From assembly GCA_937915565.1 (NCBI GenBank), contig CALDMH010000142.1:1-17897 (forward strand): DNA of 17,897 bases. The letters run 5' to 3'. A program made the position numbers and the translations under genes. The notes beneath the pieces are model-generated. The model saw only the letters and a program-made list of their open reading frames with translations, was not told the DNA's origin and searched no databases. This DNA is from an uncultured Clostridia bacterium (GTDB lineage Bacteria; Bacillota; Clostridia; Christensenellales; Borkfalkiaceae). Positions 12,811 through 17,897 of the stretch are shown in pieces; the first letter of the stretch is position 1, and the number at the start of each line of letters is the position of its first letter.

Positions 12811-15800
12811 TCAATCTTCTTTCTTTTTGCAAACTACGAACGCAGCCGCCATAAGAGCAACCAGCGCAAGGCCGGCAACGCCGCTTACAGAGCCGAAGCA
12901 TCCGCCGGGCTCAACTTCGCCACCGGTAGAAGTTCCGGTAGAAGAGCTTTCGCTCGGCTTGGTAGATTCGGAAGAACCGGTAGAGTTAGATTCGGTTGAA
13001 TCGGGTTCTTCTCCGCCCGCTTCCTTAACGGTTATCTTAATTTGTTTCTCGGCTTTGTTGTTGTACTTATCGACAGCCTTTACGATTACCGTCCAAGTAC
13101 CTTTAACGAGCTTACCTTCGACAACCATTCCTTCGGGAAGAGTCGTTTCACATTTAACGTCTCCGTCGTGAGCGTCGTGTGCGGAAACTTTGAGATTAAG
13201 AGTTTCGCCAACGGTGTAAACGGTCTTGTTGTCTTCCGCAACGGTGATAACGGGAGCTTCGCTATCTTCAATGATAACGTTTGCAACGAGCAATTCGCCT
13301 TCAAATCCGCCCATCTTGAAGAGAAATCCGGAGAACGCTATAGCCAAATCTTGGCCGTCAAACGTATGCTCAATCGTGTGCCACTCTCCGTCCGCAACGA
13401 CTTCCTTAACGTGAACGGGATATTTGCAATCCTTTTTTCCGGGAGTCAACTCGCCGAACGTCTGAACGATGTAGTGAACGGGTTCGTCGTCACAGTTCAT
13501 CGGGTTACGGTTGATTAACTTATATTCAAAAGAGAGCTTTTTAGCCTTATAGCTTTCGTAAACACGGTTTGCACTATCACCGGAGGTATCCGTCCTACCG
13601 TAAGAGAATCTTACTTCGGTATTCTTTGTTGCACCCTCGGCAACGTCGTGCGTGAAGTAGTAAGCAGTTTTGCCGTCTACAACGTAAATACCTTCATAAG
13701 TTGCAAATTTAACCTTCTTCTGTTCAAGGTGAAGAACGTCAACGGGTTCGGTTTTAACTTCCGTCGCGCCGACTATGAAGTTTACGTCAACGGTGATAAT
13801 CTTCGTCGTTTCGTTGCCTGCGGAATCGGTAGCTGTGATTGTGAAGTGCCACGTTCCGGATTGAAGTTTTCCGTCTACGACAGCGCCGGTTTCATAAGTT
13901 ACGGTGAAATCGATGTCTTCGTCTACGTCGTCGGTTACGGTAATTCCGAGAATGGACTTATCGTAAACCGTTCCGGGAACGAATTCGGCGTCGGCAGCGG
14001 TAATAATCGGTTTAGTTCCGTCGGTAACGTTAATCGTTATCTCTTCTTTTGCCTCGTTGCCTGCTTTATCGGTGGCGGTTAAAGTAACCTTCCATTGTCC
14101 GATGTTAAGCTTTCCTTCGGCGTTGAGAGCGCCGTCCTGATAAGATACGGTTACGTTAACGTTTCCGTCAACGGCGTCAACTGCGGTTGCGTTGATAACG
14201 GGCGTTTCGCCTTCCTTATATTCTCTCTTGGTAGTGTTTTCAACCGTGATAACGGGTTTGGTAATATCTTTAACGGTTATAGTAACGGCTTCGGTTGCAA
14301 CGTTTCCTGCAACGTCGGTAGCGGTTAAAGTAACGTTCCACGTTCCTGCGACAAGTTTACCGTCAACCAAAGCTCCGTCCGGATAGGATACGGTTACGTT
14401 AACGTTTCCGTCAACGGCGTCAACTGCGGTTGCGTTGATAACGGGTTCTTCGCCTTCGTTATATTCTCTCTTGGTGGTGTCTGCAACCGTAATTACGGGA
14501 GCAACCTTATCAAGCTCGACTTTAATATCGGCCACGAGAAGCTCACCGTTGAATTTACCGAATTTTATGATAAATCCTGCAAATACAGACCTATCGGCAC
14601 TTGTCAAAGTGTATTCAAACGTGTGCCATTCACCGTCGTTGTTTGTAACGAACTCGTAGTTATGCGCATATTTTGGTTCGAGAACCTGCACTATTACGTT
14701 GGCTTTTTCGGTACTCGGTCTACCCGTAAGGGCTTCTACCAATTGTGCGGAAGCAGTATTCGTCAATTTATACCTGAAAGAGAACTTAATAGCTTCGGGG
14801 TGGTAATTGTAAACGCGGCTGCTATTCGGGTCGCCGGTAAACGTACCTTCGGTTATAAATCTCGTTTCGGCTTTTGCGGCGTCTTTACCTATATAATGGT
14901 AAGCAGCTGTTCCGTCAACGTTATAAACTCCTTTATAGGTCATACTCTTAACCTTTCCGGTTTCGATATGAAGGAGTCCTTCGGGTTCGGTCGCTACCTC
15001 GCAACCGCTAACCATCGTACGCTCTTCAACGGAAATATCGGCTATAAGCATTTCGCCGTCGAGTCTACCCATCTTAACGATGAAGCCTGCGAAAAGTTTA
15101 GTTTGTTCGGGTGAAAGCGTATATTCCTGAGTGTGCCACTCTCCGTCTACTGCGGGAGTGAAAGAAAGAATAGGATAGCTGCGGTCGAGAATCTGAACGA
15201 TATACGGCCAGTGTTCTCCGTCCGTTACGCCGTCCGTGCTTGCGTTCACGATTTTATAACTGAACGAGAATTTATAAGCGGGGTAATTATTATATATGCG
15301 ATTTGCAGACCAAGTGTCAGTTCCGGGAGTTACAAATCTCGCTTCCGCATTCGTTCTCGCATCGCTGTTAGAGAAATGATATGCAGCCTTTCCGTCTATG
15401 TCGTAAACCCCGTTGTAACTCATATTCTTAACCTTTTGAGTTTCGATATGAAGCGTGCCGGCAGCTTCGGTCGTTTCAAACGTTCCCTTAACCATATTTC
15501 CGATAGGCTCGGAAGCTACCTGAACGTTTGCTATGAGCATTTCGCCGGTAAGGCCGCCCATCTTAACGATGAAGCCCGCAAATTTAGCGGTTTGAGCGTC
15601 GGTGAGAACGTACTTGTAAGAATGCCATTCGCCGTCTTCAATAGGCTCAAAGGTCAATACGTCGTAAGAACCGTCGCTTCCGAGAACCTGCGTAATATAT
15701 CTATCGGTCGTTCTATCCTTAACGGTAGTAGTGGCAGTGTTTTTAATTCTATAATCGAACGAGTAAGAATATCCGTTATACTGTTTTAAAACGTAAGGTC

Positions 15801-17217
15801 CGTTTTGAGTATTCGTTCCTTCCGTTGCGAATCTTGCTTCGGCGTTGCCGCTTTCAGCGTCGTTATAGAAATAATAACCGGTCTTTCCGTCAACGGTATA
15901 AAGACCGCCGTATTCCATATATTTAAGTTTCTTGCCCGCTTCGAGACGAAGCACGCCCTTTTCCTGAACGTTGGACTGGGTAAGTTCTCCGAGAGAAGTT
16001 TCGATTACGGGCTTAATGTCGGCAATGAGAAGTTCGCCTTTAAGGCCGTGCATCTTAAAGATAAATCCGGAGAAAATGTCCTTATCGTTATCGGTGAGTT
16101 CAATCGTTACGGTCTGCCATTCGGTGTTCGTCGTATAGTCAACCGTATCAATCATACGGCCGAGATATTTGTCTTTACCGGTTGCGTAGTCAGGACCGTA
16201 AACCTGAATCATAGTGTTTCCGGTAATCAATTCGCCGTTTAAGCCGCCGTCTTGAAGAGGTTCATTTTCGGAAGTGTTCAACATTTTATAATTGAACGTG
16301 AATTTTTTAACTCTTTTGTCAACGTCGTAAATTCTCGAACCGCTGCCAGGAGTGGTATCCGTGCCTTTCGTAGCGAATCTCGTTTCTCCGGCGCCGGTTT
16401 TAGTTTCGTTCGTGAAATAATAGGCAACCTTTCCGTCCGCATTGAAAAGGCCGTGGTACGTCATTTCTTTAACCTTTTTGGTTTCGATATGAAGAAGTCC
16501 TTCGGGCTCTTTGTTTACCTGTTCGAGAATTCCGATTTCGGAATCGAGTTCAACGCTTACGTCGGCGATAAGAAGTTCGCCCGTAAGGCCGCCCATCTTG
16601 AAGATAAATCCGGAGAATATTGCTCTGTCGTCTTCGCTGAGGGTAAGCGACATAGTCTGCCAGTTATCGTCCGAGGTATAATCCATAGCAGTCCAGCCGT
16701 ATCCGTTATATTTATCCGGCGAGCCGGGGCCGAAAATCTGCAAATAATACTTCGTATTTTCAATATCCGGAACAGAGGTGACGCTTGTGTTTTTAACCTT
16801 GTAACTAAAAGAGATTTTAGTCACTCTGCTATCCACGGCGTATATTCTCGAACCGCTCGAAAGAACGGTGTTCGTTCCCTCGGTTGAAAATCTTACTTCG
16901 GCAGCTCCGCTTTCGGCTTCGTTGCTGAAATAATAAGCAACCTTGCCGTCCACGTTGTAAATACCGTGATAAGTGGTCTTCTTGGTTTTGCCGACTTCCA
17001 AATGAAGAATGCCGGTGGGCGCGGAAGCTTGTCTTACGTCGGCCGTCTTGTCTGCGGGAACTTCGGGAGCTTCTTCGATTAAAGCGCAACCGTCGACAAG
17101 TTTAGAATCGGCAGCCTTGGCGGTGTTGGTGACTCCGAGGAATACCATTCCCAGAGATAAACACAACACGCACGCAAAAGCAAGCAAAATCTTTGTCTTT
17201 TTTGCTAATTGTTTCAT
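12811..17217 (-). CDS. Giant secreted repeat surface protein with Gly-Gly-Cys C-terminal anchor
   Basis: A 1468-residue protein. Residues 1-35 are a Sec signal peptide (KK, hydrophobic core, likely cut after AKA). Six copies of a roughly 150-165-residue domain follow: about 68-225, 238-403, 420-568, 586-731, 745-902 and 1158-1317. Each opens with a G-LH-E-K-K...Y-G-Y-VDGK-AYYF pattern and ends with FAGFI-KMGGL-GELLIAD-VE. They look like beta-sandwich, possibly carbohydrate-binding, modules, but I do not recognise the family. Three bacterial Ig-like (DUF5011/HYR-type) domains at 903-1146 split the fifth and sixth copies, and a fourth lies at 1319-1398. A Ser/Thr/Glu/Gly linker (1401-1435) leads to PGGCFGSVSG, a membrane helix and CKKKED; there is no LPXTG. 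Likely a long cell-surface stalk or adhesin. GGAG lies 6 bases before the ATG. Confidence 0.92.
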   Translation of the reverse strand: MKQLAKKTKILLAFACVLCLSLGMVFLGVTNTAKAADSKLVDGCALIEEAPEVPADKTADVRQASAPTGILHLEVGKTKKTTYHGIYNVDGKVAYYFSNEAESGAAEVRFSTEGTNTVLSSGSRIYAVDSRVTKISFSYKVKNTSVTSVPDIENTKYYLQIFGPGSPDKYNGYGWTAMDYTSDDNWQTMSLTLSEDDRAIFSGFIFKMGGLTGELLIADVSVELDSEIGILEQVNKEPEGLLHIETKKVKEMTYHGLFNADGKVAYYFTNETKTGAGETRFATKGTDTTPGSGSRIYDVDKRVKKFTFNYKMLNTSENEPLQDGGLNGELITGNTMIQVYGPDYATGKDKYLGRMIDTVDYTTNTEWQTVTIELTDNDKDIFSGFIFKMHGLKGELLIADIKPVIETSLGELTQSNVQEKGVLRLEAGKKLKYMEYGGLYTVDGKTGYYFYNDAESGNAEARFATEGTNTQNGPYVLKQYNGYSYSFDYRIKNTATTTVKDRTTDRYITQVLGSDGSYDVLTFEPIEDGEWHSYKYVLTDAQTAKFAGFIVKMGGLTGEMLIANVQVASEPIGNMVKGTFETTEAAGTLHIETQKVKNMSYNGVYDIDGKAAYHFSNSDARTNAEARFVTPGTDTWSANRIYNNYPAYKFSFSYKIVNASTDGVTDGEHWPYIVQILDRSYPILSFTPAVDGEWHTQEYTLSPEQTKLFAGFIVKMGRLDGEMLIADISVEERTMVSGCEVATEPEGLLHIETGKVKSMTYKGVYNVDGTAAYHYIGKDAAKAETRFITEGTFTGDPNSSRVYNYHPEAIKFSFRYKLTNTASAQLVEALTGRPSTEKANVIVQVLEPKYAHNYEFVTNNDGEWHTFEYTLTSADRSVFAGFIIKFGKFNGELLVADIKVELDKVAPVITVADTTKREYNEGEEPVINATAVDAVDGNVNVTVSYPDGALVDGKLVAGTWNVTLTATDVAGNVATEAVTITVKDITKPVITVENTTKREYKEGETPVINATAVDAVDGNVNVTVSYQDGALNAEGKLNIGQWKVTLTATDKAGNEAKEEITINVTDGTKPIITAADAEFVPGTVYDKSILGITVTDDVDEDIDFTVTYETGAVVDGKLQSGTWHFTITATDSAGNETTKIITVDVNFIVGATEVKTEPVDVLHLEQKKVKFATYEGIYVVDGKTAYYFTHDVAEGATKNTEVRFSYGRTDTSGDSANRVYESYKAKKLSFEYKLINRNPMNCDDEPVHYIVQTFGELTPGKKDCKYPVHVKEVVADGEWHTIEHTFDGQDLAIAFSGFLFKMGGFEGELLVANVIIEDSEAPVITVAEDNKTVYTVGETLNLKVSAHDAHDGDVKCETTLPEGMVVEGKLVKGTWTVIVKAVDKYNNKAEKQIKITVKEAGGEEPDSTESNSTGSSESTKPSESSSTGTSTGGEVEPGGCFGSVSGVAGLALVALMAAAFVVCKKKED
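13780..14511 (-). repeat. Three consecutive Ig-like domain repeats
   Basis: Codes for residues 903-1146 of the surface protein. The first two units are 81 codons apart and share an identical 59-bp DNA segment (14144-14202 and 14387-14445, 243-bp offset). That points to recent duplication or gene conversion and makes this a likely site of length variation. The third unit is more diverged. Confidence 0.8.
14512..17016 (-). repeat. Five tandem copies of an unassigned ~160-residue surface domain
   Basis: Codes for residues 68-902. Adjacent copies share the opening VDGK-AYYF motif, the mid-domain RF-TEGT-T and SRIY motifs, the DGEWHT segment (copies 3-6) and the closing FxGFIxKMGGLxGELLIAD. Linkers between copies are short and acidic. 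A sixth copy stands apart at 13267-13746. Confidence 0.85.
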
Positions 17218-17456
17218 CTTTTTCTCCTTTAAAAGATTTTTTTATTATTTCATAATAACTATACGGCAAATTTACCCCGTTTGCCGAAGAATTATTTAAT
17301 AACCTTTAATACGGATAGTATGGCGAGAAAACGAAAATAATTTCAAAACGCTTTGAAACCGAGGAGAAAAAAGCATTGAATGGTCTCTTTTCGCCGAAGG
17401 CGAAAAGAGGAGTACTCCTCAAAAAATAAACATTTTAACAATTTATCATTTTCCCG
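17218..17456 (-). promoter_or_regulatory. Predicted 239-nt structured 5' leader of the surface-protein gene
   Basis: From the predicted start near 17456 to the ATG there are several inverted repeats. These are a perfect 14-bp palindrome GAGGAGTACTCCTC (17407-17420), an 11-bp stem CTCTTTTCGCC/GGCGAAAAGAG with a 3-base loop (17385-17409, sharing three bases with the palindrome), TTTCAAA-N4-TTTGAAA (17341-17358) and CGGCAAA-N9-TTTGCCG (17264-17286). A second CTCCTC on the RNA (17361-17366) could pair with the GAGGAG instead of its neighbour. No known riboswitch class was recognised. Outside these elements the divergent gap up to rplI holds two promoters and A/T-rich sequence. Confidence 0.5.
17264..17286. 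promoter_or_regulatory. Inverted repeat close to the surface-protein start
   Basis: CGGCAAA-N9-TTTGCCG, perfect 7-bp arms, 47-69 bp before the ATG. It could be a repressor operator or a leader hairpin. Confidence 0.4.
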
Positions 17457-17462
17457 TTCACC

Positions 17463-17491
17463 ATTTTATCATATTACACACAAAATGTCAA
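17463..17491 (-). promoter_or_regulatory. Sigma-A promoter of the surface-protein gene
   Basis: On the minus strand, TTGACA (17486-17491), 17 bases, TAAAAT (17463-17468). This is the only good promoter seen upstream of the gene on this strand, and it implies a leader of about 239 nt. Confidence 0.75.
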
Positions 17492-17558
17492 CGGTAAAAA
17501 AACAATTTATCAAAAAAAGCACTTTTTCTTTACGTATTTTTATTTTTGAGCAAGATAG

Positions 17559-17587
17559 TTGATTTTTACGAAAAATAATGATAAAAT
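17559..17587 (+). promoter_or_regulatory. Promoter of rplI
   Basis: TTGATT (17559-17564), 17 bases, TAAAAT (17582-17587). Start expected near 17594, giving a very short leader that still contains the GGAGG site. Confidence 0.65.
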
Positions 17588-17612
17588 GATAAAAAAACAG
17601 GAGGCTCGAACG

Positions 17613-17897
17613 ATGAAGGTTATTTTACTTGCAGACGTGAAAGGAACGGGCAAAAAGAACGAAGTTATCGAAGTGAGCGACGGTTTCGCAAGAAATTGTC
17701 TTTTTAAGAAAAAATTAGCCATAGAAGCCACGAGTACGGAAATCAACGCCGTGCAAAACAAACTTAAAGCGCAGGAATTCCACAAGGCGGAAGAAATCAA
17801 GAAATGGAAAGAACTTGCGGCTTCGATGAAAAACGCAAACGTGGAATGCTGCGTTAAATGCGGCGAAAACGGTAAAATTTTCGGCAGCGTAACCTCA
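17613..17897 (+). CDS. rplI: 50S ribosomal protein L9, 5' part
   Basis: The first 95 codons of L9, which binds 23S rRNA through its N-terminal domain and helps keep translation in frame. The gene runs off the window; the family is usually about 148-150 residues. MKVILLADVKGTGKKNEVIE and DGFARN match the L9 N-terminal domain, the Lys/Glu-rich connecting helix follows, and GKIFGSVTS starts the C-terminal domain. GGAGG lies 8 bases before the ATG. Odd points: the usual FLIPKGLA after ARN is CLFKKKLA, and three cysteines (C79, C80, C83) sit at the helix/C-domain junction. Confidence 0.95.
   Translation, partial: MKVILLADVKGTGKKNEVIEVSDGFARNCLFKKKLAIEATSTEINAVQNKLKAQEFHKAEEIKKWKELAASMKNANVECCVKCGENGKIFGSVTS

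Noticed and set aside
13648..16887. Several plus-strand open frames opposite the surface-protein gene
   Set aside because: They follow the repeats of the minus-strand gene, have no recognisable domains and no good start signals; shadows of the real gene.
17380..17562. A 60-codon plus-strand frame upstream of rplI
   Set aside because: It runs through the hairpin region and both divergent promoters, is Lys/Ser/Phe-rich like translated A/T-rich spacer, and shows no domain.

Overview
The window looks like a chromosomal segment of a low-to-mid GC Bacillota, probably a Clostridia-type gut anaerobe. The reasons are strong GGAG/GGAGG ribosome binding sites, sigma-A promoters of the TTGACA-N17-TATAAT kind, a murB-PHP-whiA cluster, a BspA-type leucine-rich-repeat surface protein and a ferritin-like protein. 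No mobile element, integrase, CRISPR array, tRNA or rRNA was seen. Species-level placement is not possible from the sequence alone.

Layout. (1) 1-1308, minus: a very acidic Glu/Ala-rich protein with a folded, possibly HIRAN-like C-terminal domain, behind a near-consensus promoter. (2) 1627-6760, minus: from 5' to 3' a membrane-anchored solute-binding-like protein, murB, a PHP-domain phosphoesterase, whiA and trpS. This resembles the usual Bacillota murB/rapZ/glmR/whiA neighbourhood with rapZ and glmR missing. (3) 7023-7679, minus: a small membrane-anchored BspA-like LRR protein with its own near-perfect promoter and a strong terminator. (4) 7830-11127, minus: a tight three-gene operon (metallophosphoesterase, SGNH hydrolase, GH78-like rhamnosidase) joined by two ATGA overlaps. 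Its promoter is placed so that the mRNA would start at or next to the first ATG. (5) 11279-12562, plus: a two-bundle ferritin-like protein followed by a 53-bp tandem repeat that copies its own 3' end, then a bidirectional terminator. (6) 12811-17217, minus: a 1468-residue secreted, repeat-built surface protein with a Gly-Gly-Cys C-terminal anchor instead of LPXTG, preceded by a predicted 239-nt structured leader. (7) 17613-end, plus: the first 95 codons of ribosomal protein L9.

How the genes fit together. Cell-wall synthesis (MurB), division/sporulation control (WhiA) and translation (TrpRS, L9) are housekeeping. The GH78-like enzyme, SGNH hydrolase, solute-binding-like protein and giant surface protein suggest a glycan-using, surface-attached lifestyle. 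The GH78 and SGNH proteins have no signal peptide, so they probably act on imported oligosaccharides.

The most unusual signals are at the DNA/RNA level. A 14-bp motif, TATAAGTCGATTAT, occurs three times exactly plus two relatives, apparently always in the same orientation relative to transcription. Several intergenic regions carry short degenerate tandem repeats, some of which echo the 3' end of the preceding gene. The big surface-protein gene has a long hairpin-rich leader.
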